From JAEUQQ01 sp963697285 (GTDB lineage Bacteria; Acidobacteriota; Vicinamibacteria; Vicinamibacterales; JAFNAJ01), in contig CAVONI010000011.1 of assembly GCA_963697285.1 (NCBI GenBank), forward strand, positions 1,674,001 through 1,738,000: a stretch of DNA of 64,000 nucleotides, given 5' to 3'. This document shows positions 53,309-61,532 of this stretch, piece after piece. Under the pieces are notes generated by a model, which searched no databases, was not told where the DNA came from, and was given only the letters and a program-made list of their open reading frames with translations. A program made the position numbers and the translations under genes. How positions within the stretch are numbered: position 1 is the stretch's first letter; every line of letters begins with the position of its first letter.

Positions 53309-54400
53309 ATGCTCGCGCCGCTCGTCATGCCTCGCACGCACGTGTGCCTCGTGGCGGCCGGCGCGCTGCTGTCGGCCATCGGCCTTGTCCTCCTGGCGCT
53401 CGACGCGTTCCGCGCCGCGCAGCCGTGGGAGTACTTCGCGCGGCAGGCCGCCGGGTTCGGCGCGGGCGTCTCGTCGTTCGCATTCCTCAGGCATCGCGTT
53501 ACGCGGCGACGGATCCCCGTTGCGCTCCCGGCTCTGATCGTGCCTGGACTCGCGCTGGTGCTGCACGTTGATCCGTTCACCCTGCCGCTCGATCGCGCGC
53601 TGATGATCGCGCTGCTCACGTGGGCCGCGGTGGCCGTCGTGGCGATGGTGCTGCTGTGGCGGCTGTCGCTGCGTGGCGCCGACGAGAGACTTCGCCTCCG
53701 CGACGTCGCGTGCGTGCTGCCCCCGATCGTGATCTACGCAATCGCCGCCATCGATCTGCACGGCGGCCTGGCGCCGCCCCTCACGATCGCCGTCGTCTCG
53801 ACCGCAATGGCCCGGTCGATCCGTGTTCGCTGGCGGCTGGCGCTGCTGCCCGCCGTGACGTTGCTGTTGCTCTTCTCCATCCCGTTCATGACGCACGGGT
53901 ACCGCCGAGCACGATTGGCGGCGATCGTGGTCGAGGCCATCCAGCGCCAGCCGGCCACTCGCTGGCACTCGGTGTCGCTTGCCGAGATGATGGTGAGGCG
54001 CCGCGACGTCGCGGTGAGGCGCGGAGCAGGCGTGCCGATCTGGATGTCTCTGCCGCCTCAACAGACCCGGCAGCTCGCGCTCGCCCGCGTGGTCGCGGAG
54101 GCCGGATCCTCGGGCGCAGCGCTCGTCGTGTTCCTGTTCGGCGTCATCGGCTGGGTGGGATGCAGGTCGGCCGCAGACGAGAGCCTGTGCGTCACGCGAT
54201 TGATTCTCGCGGGCACGACGTCGGCGCTGGTCGTGCCCGTCGCATGGCACGTGATCGGCGGCCTGGTGCTCTTCAGCGCTTCCTCGGGTCCCTTGCCATT
54301 CGTCAGCTACGGGCCGGCGGAACTGGTGCTGACATGGCTGGCGCTTGGTGTCGTGGCGACCGCGCGCGACACGCAGTGGACGGAATGCGAGTGCGTGTGA
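53309..54400 (+). CDS. FtsW/RodA-like membrane protein, diverged
   Basis: 363 residues from ATG 53309 (MLAPLVMPRTHV). About nine to ten membrane helices are visible, for example VCLVAAGALLSAIGLVLLAL, LIVPGLALVLHV, ALMIALLTWAAVAVVAMVLLW and LILAGTTSALVVPVAWHVIGG. The C-terminal SGPLPFVSYGPAELVLTWLALGVV corresponds to the SEDS signature (LPFxSYGGSS), but the GGS is replaced by GPA. The catalytic Asp of SEDS glycosyltransferases is not obvious in the loop QRQPATRWHSVSL. It probably lacks full activity or has changed role. It follows the FtsA-like gene and overlaps the next gene. Confidence 0.65.
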   Translation: MLAPLVMPRTHVCLVAAGALLSAIGLVLLALDAFRAAQPWEYFARQAAGFGAGVSSFAFLRHRVTRRRIPVALPALIVPGLALVLHVDPFTLPLDRALMIALLTWAAVAVVAMVLLWRLSLRGADERLRLRDVACVLPPIVIYAIAAIDLHGGLAPPLTIAVVSTAMARSIRVRWRLALLPAVTLLLLFSIPFMTHGYRRARLAAIVVEAIQRQPATRWHSVSLAEMMVRRRDVAVRRGAGVPIWMSLPPQQTRQLALARVVAEAGSSGAALVVFLFGVIGWVGCRSAADESLCVTRLILAGTTSALVVPVAWHVIGGLVLFSASSGPLPFVSYGPAELVLTWLALGVVATARDTQWTECECV

Positions 54401-55359
54401 TCCGGCCTCACGTTGAGCGCTCGTCGGCCGTGGCATCGGCCAGGCGCCATGTGCGCGCGGGCGCAGGCGTCGTCTCGCTGGCCCTCGCCTTTGCGCTTCT
54501 CGAGGTGCTGGTCCTGTGTGCCAGGGTGCCCTACCTGGTGCCCGCGCGTTTCGAGCAGGGCGCCCCGGTGATCGCGGTCCGCGGGCCGTTCAGACTCGGC
54601 TACGTCTGCCTCCAGCACGGCTGCGTGCCCGTGTGGACCTGCGACCTCGCTGGGGTCACGTCCGCCGACCCGCGGCGCGCTCCGACTGCCCGCGACTGGG
54701 ATCCTGCGCTTCGCCGGTTGCTGATCGGGGAGATCCGCGACCTGCCTCGCCACGTGCTGATCGACGCGGCGATCGTGGCAGCGCTCGGCGCGTGGTGGAC
54801 GATGGGCGTGTCGGTCGTGCGCCGCCGCGCGGGTGGGCAGGACGCAGCGGGCGCCATGGTGCTGCGGCACGCTGCGCTCGCAGGTGCGGCCGCGGGCGCG
54901 GTGACCTGGGCGATCATCGTCGCACCCATGGTCGTCTTCGGGTACGGCGTGCCACCGCACACCAACCAGATCGGTCCCGGTGCGCTCAGCACGACGACCG
55001 GAGGTCCCCCGCTGCTCATCGGTCCTGGGGCACTGGCCTACAGGTTCGTGCTCGCGGCGGCCAGCCTGCTGCCGATGATCGTTGTCGCCCCACTCGAATG
55101 CGTCGGTGTCGTCATCCCACCCGGGTACTTCACGTCGATCGCCGTCGTGGTGGGGTTCGTCACGCATGGCGCAGGATGGGCGGTGTGGTTTGCCATGTCG
55201 CTCGGCGGCGGAAGCGGCGCGCCTCATGGCTCCACGCGTGGGCCGGGTGCGTCTCCGGGTGACGAGGCGCTGAGCTTCTTCTGCGCCCGCTCCTTGAGGC
55301 GCCTGATCAACTCGGCGTCCACGGTCCGTCCCACGTCGGGCGACACGAGGAGCCGGTAG
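54385..55359 (+). CDS. Hypothetical membrane protein
   Basis: It starts at ATG 54385, overlapping the FtsW-like stop by 16 bases; a GTG at 54397 would overlap by GTGA. One helix near the N-terminus (GVVSLALAFALLEVLVLCARV) is followed by a globular loop with an HGCVPVWTCD Cys pair. Four to five more helices follow (VLIDAAIVAALGAWWTMG, AAAGAVTWAIIVAPMVVFG, VLAAASLLPMIVVAP). The last 45 codons overlap a convergent gene and look non-homologous, so the true end may be earlier. I do not recognise the family. It is probably the third gene of the FtsA/FtsW-like cassette. Confidence 0.6.
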   Translation: MRVRVIRPHVERSSAVASARRHVRAGAGVVSLALAFALLEVLVLCARVPYLVPARFEQGAPVIAVRGPFRLGYVCLQHGCVPVWTCDLAGVTSADPRRAPTARDWDPALRRLLIGEIRDLPRHVLIDAAIVAALGAWWTMGVSVVRRRAGGQDAAGAMVLRHAALAGAAAGAVTWAIIVAPMVVFGYGVPPHTNQIGPGALSTTTGGPPLLIGPGALAYRFVLAAASLLPMIVVAPLECVGVVIPPGYFTSIAVVVGFVTHGAGWAVWFAMSLGGGSGAPHGSTRGPGASPGDEALSFFCARSLRRLINSASTVRPTSGDTRSR

Positions 55360-55832
55360 CCCTCAGGCGCCACCCGGATCTCGTCGCAGTAGACGGCCGC
55401 GCAGTACTCGAGCAGGCTCCCGCGGTCGTGCAGTTCGAGCTTGGCGCGCAAGCGCGACAGCAATTGCGCCAGTGCCCCGGGCGTGACGGGCCTGCCCCGC
55501 TGTTGCGCGAGTCGCTCACGCAACTCGCGCCGGGTCTTGGCGCGCACGACCCCGGCCTCCCCATCGGCCTCGCCCGCGGCAAGCAGCGCAAACAACAGCC
55601 CCAACAGCGGCGGCAGCGTGAAGGCCCGCCCCAGCCCCGACACCGACCAGGATCCGTCCGCGCGCTCCTTGATCCGCAACTGGCGCACCGGGGTCTCGAG
55701 CGGGAGGGCCGGGGCGCCGTGCGGAATGCCAGGCTGCGTCCCTTGAATGACGCGTTCGAGGTACGCGGCCACCCACCTGAGGTAGCGGATCCACTCGCGG
55801 AAGTCATCGGGACCGAGATCGTCTCGCGCCAT
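55224..55832 (-). CDS. Hypothetical protein, helix-rich
   Basis: 202 residues from ATG 55832, with AAGGAG six bases upstream. The middle contains a leucine-rich hydrophobic segment (FTLPPLLGLLFALLAAG). Charged helices then read TRRELRERLAQQRGRPVTPG and ALAQLLSRLRAKLELHDRG. The last part, AVYCDEIRVAPEGYRLLVSP, has the strand pattern of a winged-helix/OmpR-type fold, so it may bind DNA. No family is recognised. It converges with the membrane protein gene and overlaps it by 136 bases. Confidence 0.6.
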   Translation of the reverse strand: MARDDLGPDDFREWIRYLRWVAAYLERVIQGTQPGIPHGAPALPLETPVRQLRIKERADGSWSVSGLGRAFTLPPLLGLLFALLAAGEADGEAGVVRAKTRRELRERLAQQRGRPVTPGALAQLLSRLRAKLELHDRGSLLEYCAAVYCDEIRVAPEGYRLLVSPDVGRTVDAELIRRLKERAQKKLSASSPGDAPGPRVEP

Positions 55833-55918
55833 GGCCGTCTCCTTCCTTCGCTTCGTGGTTCCACGCTCGTCGCGCAGCCCACACCGACGCCGCTACTCAG
55901 TGCGCCCCGCTCGACCCG

Positions 55919-56551
55919 TCACGCACGTTGGGCCTCGCGCCGATCGTCCGGATCCTGCCGGACCGACGCCGCCACCTCGTCGAAGCGTCTCTCGAGGGCT
56001 GCATTGGTGCCCCGGCACGCGTCCACCACCCTGCACGCGCTCGCCGCGTAGTCGGCGCGGCGTTCCGCGTTCCAGTCGGCGGGCATCTGCCGGAGGTTCG
56101 CGATCTTGTCGGCGATCTTGATCAGCCTGGCAGCCGGCGACAGTCCGGCGGCGTGCGCCGCCTGCAGCCGTCGACGCTCGCACCGCGGAAGGGCAGGGTC
56201 GTCTGTCACCTCGGCGACGACGCCAGCGACCGCAGCGCCAAACACCGAGGCGACCTCGTCGACCGTCGTGGCCGTGTCTTCGACGACGTCGTGCAGCACC
56301 GCGGCGGCGAGCGTGGCGGCGTCAGATACGGCACCCACTTCGGCGAGCAGCGTCGCCACCTCGATGGGGTGGTTCACGAACGGCGAGGCATGGCGGTCGC
56401 GGCGCCGCTGATCCCGGTGACGCTGTGCCGCGAACGTCAGTGCGCGCAGCACGAGCCCGAGCCCGCCGGGGCTCACGCCGACGCCCGCCCTGCGGTAGAG
56501 CAGCCACGAGGTCGTCGACTCGAGGCGCCGAAGACAGGTCTGTCTGGTCAT
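55919..56551 (-). CDS. HD-domain hydrolase of the RelA/SpoT (MESH1-like) type
   Basis: 210 residues from ATG 56551; a TTG at 56674 opens a longer frame without support. The HD domain is clear: ALTFAAQRHRDQRRRD, FVNHPIEVATLLAE, LAAAVLHDVVEDTATTVDEV (HD motif followed by ED), LIKIADKIANLRQMPADW. This is the pattern of ppGpp-hydrolysing SpoT/MESH1 enzymes. No synthetase domain is present, so it would be a stand-alone alarmone or nucleotide hydrolase. An Arg-rich segment RHRDQRRRDRHAS replaces the usual RKG loop. Confidence 0.85.
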   Translation of the reverse strand: MTRQTCLRRLESTTSWLLYRRAGVGVSPGGLGLVLRALTFAAQRHRDQRRRDRHASPFVNHPIEVATLLAEVGAVSDAATLAAAVLHDVVEDTATTVDEVASVFGAAVAGVVAEVTDDPALPRCERRRLQAAHAAGLSPAARLIKIADKIANLRQMPADWNAERRADYAASACRVVDACRGTNAALERRFDEVAASVRQDPDDRREAQRA

Positions 56552-56720
56552 TGGACATCCGCGTCGACCCATGAAGCGGCCGCGCGACCGCGCGGCGCTG
56601 CAGCGAATCGATCGCCCCCTCCGAGCGCTGCGGGCACTCGCGCCCGCTCGCGTCACCACATCCGCCCCCAGCAACGCAAGACACGCGGCCGTTCATGGCG
56701 CACCCCGCTCGCGCGAACGC

Positions 56721-58025
56721 TCAGCCGCGAGATACCCGCCTAGCCGGCCGGCGCGCAGATGCGGCCGCACCAGGCCGGGACGCGCCGGGCTGCGACCGGG
56801 CGGCGGTCGACACCCTCCGCGCGAACTCACGTTTCAGGCACTGCGCGAGTTCGTCGTCGATCAGGAGCTCGGTGCACAGGCCTTGTGTGAGCGCCTCCGC
56901 GACCACCTCGGCCCGGGCCTCGCCGAAGGTCGTCAGGACGACGCCCGGCGTGTCTTCGCCTTCGTCGGCCGCGCGGCGGGCAATCGCCTCGAGCTGGTCG
57001 CGGCTGATGCCGGTCCACATGCTGCGGAGGCGGTCGACGGTTGGTCGGGCGGCCTTCGCCGGCGTGGGACGCGTGAGGAGGACGCCTCCGATGTCGCCGA
57101 CCACGAGTTGCTGGAGTTCGTCGCGGTCGAGGTGCCCGCTCCTGAGGAGGTCGTCGTTGCAGAAGCCCATGACGCGATTGGCGGGACCGGCCGCGGTGAG
57201 CAGCGTGTCGACCTTGCCGATCAGGGCATCGGGGGCGGTGAAGATGGTGCGGTAGGCAGGCGAGTTGTTGACGAAGAACTCCCGCAGGCCGCGCGACAAC
57301 AGGTCGCGCTGTCGGGGCCGCAGTTTCTTGGCACCGGGCACGAGGTGGGTCGGGTCGAACGGGATGAACGCCGGCACGCCGGTGAGCGACAGCTGTTGCC
57401 GCACCTGCTCGTGCTCGCCGTTGACCAGGACGTGGAGGCGGCGCGCCAGGACGCTGGCCGTGTACTCGCTGCGCGCAAACTGCATGGGTTCGGCCGTGAC
57501 CGGGATGAAGACGCGCGATTCCTTGTCGGCGTGCCAGGCGTGCCCGAGCCGGACGAGGCCGTCGATGACCCGGCTCAGCATCGAGCCCCACGCCACGCCG
57601 ACCAGGCGCGACTTCCGGAGGCGGTCGGGCAGGTAGGCCGCCACGGCACGCCCGAAGGTCCGCTGGCGGGCGTCGATGCCGGCGGGCGAGCCGTCGGTGC
57701 TGCCGCTGCTGAAGACGCGGAGCGTGCGCAGGCGAAGCCCGTTGGATGTCGGCAGTCCCTTGAGGGTGTCGGCCAGGTCGGAGTGTTCGAGCAGTTGCTC
57801 GAGTTCGGCCATCCGCTCGTCGCTGATCGTCGGGATCCGGACGAAGCGCTCGGAGGTCTCGAGGCAGTGCAGGTCCTCGACGGCACGCCGGAGCAGCCTC
57901 GACACGGTCGCCTGGCCCAGCGACAGCCGCCGGGCGATCTCGCTTTGCGAGAGCTTGCACTCGGCCTTGAGGTACGCGGCCTTGATCGCGAGGGCATCGC
58001 TGTCTAGCAGGCTGCTGCGGCGCAT
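56721..58025 (-). CDS. SorC/DeoR-type transcriptional regulator
   Basis: 434 residues from ATG 58025. The N-terminal helix-turn-helix is LSQSEIARRLSLGQATVSRLLRR (about residues 25-48). The sugar-binding domain of the SorC family follows: LRKSRLVGVAWGSMLSRVIDGL, VPAFIPFDPTHLVPG, NRVMGFCNDDLLRSGHLD and VVGDIGGVLLTRP. The last 90 residues (TPGVVLTTFGEARAEVVAEALT) fit the effector fold. It is transcribed away from the ubiquitin-like gene cluster, with 213 bases between, so it may regulate that cluster. Its ligand would be a phosphorylated sugar by family. Confidence 0.85.
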   Translation of the reverse strand: MRRSSLLDSDALAIKAAYLKAECKLSQSEIARRLSLGQATVSRLLRRAVEDLHCLETSERFVRIPTISDERMAELEQLLEHSDLADTLKGLPTSNGLRLRTLRVFSSGSTDGSPAGIDARQRTFGRAVAAYLPDRLRKSRLVGVAWGSMLSRVIDGLVRLGHAWHADKESRVFIPVTAEPMQFARSEYTASVLARRLHVLVNGEHEQVRQQLSLTGVPAFIPFDPTHLVPGAKKLRPRQRDLLSRGLREFFVNNSPAYRTIFTAPDALIGKVDTLLTAAGPANRVMGFCNDDLLRSGHLDRDELQQLVVGDIGGVLLTRPTPAKAARPTVDRLRSMWTGISRDQLEAIARRAADEGEDTPGVVLTTFGEARAEVVAEALTQGLCTELLIDDELAQCLKREFARRVSTAARSQPGASRPGAAASARRPARRVSRG

Positions 58026-58188
58026 GAAGAACCCCCGAGTGTACGTGAGCGACGGGCAGAACTCAAGACGACTGCACGAGCCAAGTCTCGATCATCGACA
58101 TGGATGTGTCAATCCGTCAGTCATGGAGTATCACTTTTCAAAGAATGGTTATTCATTCCAGCCCTTCCATTGCACCACCTTCGCGCGC

Positions 58189-58204
58189 ATCACGCGTGAT
58201 CACG
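58189..58204. promoter_or_regulatory. Overlapping palindromes before the ubiquitin-like cluster
   Basis: ATCACGCGTGAT (58189-58200) and CGTGATCACG (58195-58204) are overlapping perfect palindromes, 35 bases before the first gene of the cluster. They lie in the divergent spacer shared with the SorC-type regulator, a plausible operator position. CGTGATCACG also occurs in coding DNA at 52455, so specificity is uncertain. Confidence 0.5.
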
Positions 58205-58238
58205 TCTGCGGCGCGGCGTCCGTGGCACGCTCCCGGTC

Positions 58239-58763
58239 ATGGCGCACCTCTGGGTCGAAGGCATGGGCACGTGGTCGATCGTACCGCTCGCGAGCGGCGG
58301 GGCCGCACTCGTCGGCGGCGACTGGACTCCGCGCGGCGCGGATCACGAACTGGCCGCGGCGGGCATCGCGATCACGCGCGCACAAGGCGATGGCCGCGTG
58401 CAGTGGGTGCTCGTCGCGTTGTCGCACGCGCGGCGGCACGTCCGTGTCAACGGTGAGCCCCTGCGGCTCGACGTTCGCGTCCTCATCGACCGCGACGAGG
58501 TCGCCGTTGGCGGCGCGACGTGCTTCTTCTCGACCGACACCCTGCCCGTCGTCACCCCATTCGACGGCGTCGAGCCGGTGATGTGCCCGCGCTGCAAGAC
58601 GGCGATCCACCCGCAGGAGCACAGCGTGCAATGTCCAGGATGCCGCACGCACTACCACCAGCACGACGCGCTGCCCTGCTGGCTGTACGCGCCCGCGTGC
58701 GCCCTCTGTGGCCGCGCGACGCCGTTGGACCAGCCCTATCCCTGGACGCCCGCGGAGTTGTGA
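58239..58763 (+). CDS. FHA-like plus RING-type zinc protein (E3 candidate)
   Basis: 174 residues from ATG 58239; no strong ribosome binding site precedes it. Residues 1-105 look like a beta-sandwich with FHA-like features: VLVALSHARRHVRVNGEPL, LDVRVLIDRDEVAVGGATC. Residues 116-157 hold a binuclear treble-clef pattern: C116-x2-C119, C132-x2-C135, then H140, C147, C154-x2-C157 (CPGCRTHYHQ, CWLYAPACALCG). This resembles the prokaryotic RING (Prok-RING) family found beside bacterial ubiquitin-like genes. It is the first gene of the cluster, four bases before the E1-like gene. A role as ubiquitin ligase or adaptor is inferred, not shown. Confidence 0.8.
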   Translation: MAHLWVEGMGTWSIVPLASGGAALVGGDWTPRGADHELAAAGIAITRAQGDGRVQWVLVALSHARRHVRVNGEPLRLDVRVLIDRDEVAVGGATCFFSTDTLPVVTPFDGVEPVMCPRCKTAIHPQEHSVQCPGCRTHYHQHDALPCWLYAPACALCGRATPLDQPYPWTPAEL

Positions 58764-58767
58764 CCCC

Positions 58768-59961
58768 ATGCCGTCTCGCCCCCGCACACCAGCGACACCG
58801 ACACCGCTGGCGCACGCATGCGTCGTCGGCCTCGGCAACATCGGCAGCCAGTTGGTCGCGCTGCTGGCCCGCTCCGGTTCCTTCGGATCGCTGACGCTCG
58901 TCGATCCCGACGTCTACGACGAGGGGAATCGGTGGACCCAGAACATCCGCCCCGCGCACGTGGGGATGGAGAAGGCCGAGGCGCAGGCCATCATCGCGCA
59001 CACCATCAATCCCGGCATGCGCGTGACGCCGATCTGTGCCGCCGTCGAAGACGTGCCGCTGGGCCAGCTGCGCGCCGACGTGATCTTCTCGGCGCCCGAC
59101 ACACGGCGTGCGCGCCAGCACGTGAACCGCATCGCGTGGCGGCTCGGCGTCGGGGCCTGGATCGACGCCGGCATCGATCCGTCGGCGCACTTCGTCAGGG
59201 TGAGCCTCTACGCGCCGCGCGAAAGCGAGCCGTGTCTCGAATGCGCCTGGGGGCCGGATGACTACGCCGTCGCCGGCGACCATTTCCCGTGTGCCGAGGC
59301 CGTGACCGAGGCCGCGCCGCGCACGAATGGCCCACCGGCGCTCGGGGCGCTCGCGGCGGCGCGCGCGGTGCTGCTGTGCGATCAGCACCTCACCGAGGGC
59401 CCGGGGCATGCCGGGATGCAGCTCACGCTGGCGGTTCGTGAACATCGCCTGGCTGTCACACGCTTTCGTCGGAACCCGGCGTGCCGTTTCGATCACGGCG
59501 CGCTGCCCGCAGGCCCGCCGGGCACGGTACCACTCACGATGACACTCGGCGAGTTCGACACGTGGATCGCCGCGACGGAGCAGGGTGGTCCGTGGCACCT
59601 CTCGGTGGACGGGTGCAGCTTCGGCACGCGTGTCTTCTGCGCGGGATGTGGCCGGACGCGTGACGGGCTGCGCCTGGTGCGCCCCTCCTCGGGTGTCGCG
59701 CTCCGATGCGACTGCGGCGCGCGGCTTGGCGCTGCCCCGCTCGACACGGTGTCGCGGATCGGACGTGCGGACTTGACCCGTCAGCCACTGGCCCTGTCGC
59801 TGGGGGATCTCGGGCTGCAGGCAGCCGACATCATCACCATCGCTTCCGGCGATGCCGTGCGATCCGTCGAGATCGCCGACGCGGGCCCGGGTGATCTCGC
59901 CGGCGGCCACGCGGCCGCGTCATGTGATCACGCGAGACGACTCACGGGTGGTCTACGGTGA
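58768..59961 (+). CDS. ThiF/E1-like ubiquitin-activating enzyme
   Basis: 397 residues from ATG 58768. The ThiF/E1 Rossmann domain has HACVVGLGNIGSQLVALLA (GxGxxG), LVDPDVYDEGNRWTQNI (ATP site with Arg55), and HVGMEKAEAQA (Lys69). These are the adenylation residues of E1 enzymes. Candidate catalytic cysteines are C175 (HFPCAEAVTE) and the C156/C159 pair. A C-terminal zinc ribbon is formed by C291-x2-C294 and C314-x-C316. It would adenylate the C-terminal Gly of the ubiquitin-like protein and form a thioester. E2, ubiquitin-like and JAMM genes follow in the same operon. Confidence 0.9.
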   Translation: MPSRPRTPATPTPLAHACVVGLGNIGSQLVALLARSGSFGSLTLVDPDVYDEGNRWTQNIRPAHVGMEKAEAQAIIAHTINPGMRVTPICAAVEDVPLGQLRADVIFSAPDTRRARQHVNRIAWRLGVGAWIDAGIDPSAHFVRVSLYAPRESEPCLECAWGPDDYAVAGDHFPCAEAVTEAAPRTNGPPALGALAAARAVLLCDQHLTEGPGHAGMQLTLAVREHRLAVTRFRRNPACRFDHGALPAGPPGTVPLTMTLGEFDTWIAATEQGGPWHLSVDGCSFGTRVFCAGCGRTRDGLRLVRPSSGVALRCDCGARLGAAPLDTVSRIGRADLTRQPLALSLGDLGLQAADIITIASGDAVRSVEIADAGPGDLAGGHAAASCDHARRLTGGLR

Positions 59962-59981
59962 CATCCAGGGTGAGGCAACCG

Positions 59982-60485
59982 ATGCGCGACGAGATCTTCG
60001 AGAGCTTCCTGACGCGCCAGTTCGACGAGGCACTGCGCCTCTCGGCCGCGAGCGACATCGTGGCGGTCGTCCCGATCGATCCGCAGCGCTACGTGCTGCA
60101 CTTCCGCGCCCGGGGCCTCGTGCTCGATGCCGCCGGCATTCCGCAACTGCACGGCGAGTTCGGCGTCGGCATCTGCTTCCCTGCCGACTACGTGCGGGTC
60201 GCCCAGCATCCGAGCCGCGTCATCCAGTGGCTGGGCCCCGACACCGTGTTCCACCCGAACATCCGGCCGCCGTTCGTGTGCCTCGGATCCATTGCGCCCG
60301 GCGAGGGGCTCGTCGACCTGGCCTATCGCCTGTTCGAAGTGATCTCGTTCCACCGGGTGTCGCCGCACGATCCGCTCAACGCCGCCGCGGCGCAGTGGGT
60401 GCGCAATCACCAGGATCAGCTGCCGCTCGACCGGCGCCCACTTGTCCGTCCGGCGCCGCGGCCATCGGCCGTGGAGGGTGCGTGA
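59982..60485 (+). CDS. E2-like ubiquitin-conjugating enzyme (UBC fold)
   Basis: 167 residues from ATG 59982, with GTGAGG upstream. The E2 signature is clear: VFHPNIRPPFVCLGS, where His91-Pro92-Asn93 is the HPN motif and Cys100 the predicted catalytic cysteine. LVDLAYRLFEVISF and PHDPLNAAAAQWV give the conserved DPLN-x-AA segment of E2 enzymes. The N-terminal 90 residues cover helix 1 and the beta meander. It lacks a long C-terminal extension. It would accept the modifier from E1 and transfer it to targets or to a ligase. Its stop overlaps the next start (TGATG), so translation is coupled. Confidence 0.9.
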   Translation: MRDEIFESFLTRQFDEALRLSAASDIVAVVPIDPQRYVLHFRARGLVLDAAGIPQLHGEFGVGICFPADYVRVAQHPSRVIQWLGPDTVFHPNIRPPFVCLGSIAPGEGLVDLAYRLFEVISFHRVSPHDPLNAAAAQWVRNHQDQLPLDRRPLVRPAPRPSAVEGA

Positions 60486-61441
60486 TGTCGACGACACGCC
60501 CCGCGACCTCGAACGGCGAAGACTTCGCTGCGCTGGCGTTGGCGCTCGCGTCGGCCGCGCTGGGCAGCCCGGCGGCGTACGCGCGGCGCTGGCTGCTGAT
60601 GCTCGATGGCGCGACGGCCGTGTCGGTGTCGGCCGAAGACGGGTGGATGCGGTGGGCGGCCACCTCCGACCCACCGCTGTGCACGACGCTCCTCGACCGG
60701 CAGGCGGCACTGCCCCTCACGCTGAAGTACTCGATGCCGCCTGGCGCGCCGTCGCCGGTGCTCCACTGCGAGTGGCCGATTGCCGAGGACGTGGACGTTG
60801 TCAGGCGCGTCGATGAACTGCGACGAGCGTTCGAGATGGCGCAGGCGTGCGTGCACGGCGACCCGCCCGCCGCCATGCAGGCAGCCGAGCCCGAGCCGAC
60901 CCCCACGCCCGACCTGCTCGTCGCGCTCTGCGCCGAGGGCGGTTGGGCAGCATCAACACATTCCGAGGGCGTCCGTGTCGCGCTCCGCGGCGCCCGGGGA
61001 GCGTTCGACGCCACCATCGAGTCGAGTGCGTCACGCGGCGTGCGCCTCGTGGTCGACCTGCTTCGCGACGCCGGTATTGCGCACGACCACCTGTCGCCTG
61101 CTGCGGTCGCCGCAACCGTTCGCCTGCTCGTCGACGTGTCGGGATGCGTGCGGTTCGTCCGTCCCTTCATGCTCCGTGTGCCTGAAAGCGCGCTCGCCAT
61201 CGGCTTCGAAGCGAATCTCGGCGCGACGCCGGCGGCCAGCGAACTGGGGCATGCACTCGGCGCCCTCGCCGCGGCGTGCGCCCTGTGCGGGCCGGAGGTC
61301 GTCGCGCTGTGCTCCACCGATCTCGCGGCGCGCATCGAGTCATTGATCGCGCCGGCACCCGACTGCGACATCACTCCCGGAGCGATTGATGAATCCTGGC
61401 GTGGCCACGACAACACTCCGGGAGTGATGTACGCCACGTGA
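60485..61441 (+). CDS. Unknown component of the ubiquitin-like cluster, tandem-domain protein
   Basis: 318 residues from ATG 60485, with GGAGG seven bases upstream. Two parts of about 130 residues have similar order: a beta-rich region ending in a helix with VDELRRAFEMAQACV, and later a second with ELGHALGALAAACAL. The second half (VRLVVDLLRDAGIAHDHL, RFVRPFMLRVPESALAIGFEA) resembles the type III chaperone/YbjN fold. No enzymatic motif is seen. Position between E2 and the modifier gene, with start coupling to E2, makes it an integral part of the system. It could be an adaptor or E2 partner; this is inference. Confidence 0.7.
   Translation: MSTTRPATSNGEDFAALALALASAALGSPAAYARRWLLMLDGATAVSVSAEDGWMRWAATSDPPLCTTLLDRQAALPLTLKYSMPPGAPSPVLHCEWPIAEDVDVVRRVDELRRAFEMAQACVHGDPPAAMQAAEPEPTPTPDLLVALCAEGGWAASTHSEGVRVALRGARGAFDATIESSASRGVRLVVDLLRDAGIAHDHLSPAAVAATVRLLVDVSGCVRFVRPFMLRVPESALAIGFEANLGATPAASELGHALGALAAACALCGPEVVALCSTDLAARIESLIAPAPDCDITPGAIDESWRGHDNTPGVMYAT
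61368..61430. repeat. Perfect 15-base inverted repeat, 33-base spacer
   Basis: ACATCACTCCCGGAG (61368-61382) and CTCCGGGAGTGATGT (61416-61430) are exact reverse complements. They sit in the last codons of the unknown cluster gene and would fold into a large hairpin in mRNA. Confidence 0.75.
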
Positions 61442-61472
61442 GCGTGGTGATCTGCGCTGAGTTGCTGTTCGC

Positions 61473-61499
61473 GCGAAGCGGCCCTCGAGGGTCCTTCGC
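61473..61499 (+). promoter_or_regulatory. mRNA hairpin just before the ubiquitin-like gene
   Basis: GCGAAG-c-GG-CCC, loop TCGA, GGG-T-C-CTTCGC gives an 11-base-pair stem with one bulge, 22 bases before the AGGAGG of the ubiquitin-like gene. There is no T run, so it more likely protects or separates messages than terminates. Confidence 0.5.
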
Positions 61500-61532
61500 A
61501 ACACCGTGCCCGTCTCGCACAGGAGGTTCCAC

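Noticed and set aside
53285..54436. 383-residue minus-strand open frame
   Set aside because: It is antisense to the FtsW-like gene and is a Gln/His/Arg-rich shadow.
59925..59932. TGATCACG as a common operator of the ubiquitin-like cluster
   Set aside because: The same octamer occurs within coding DNA (52457-52464), so these copies alone do not show regulation.
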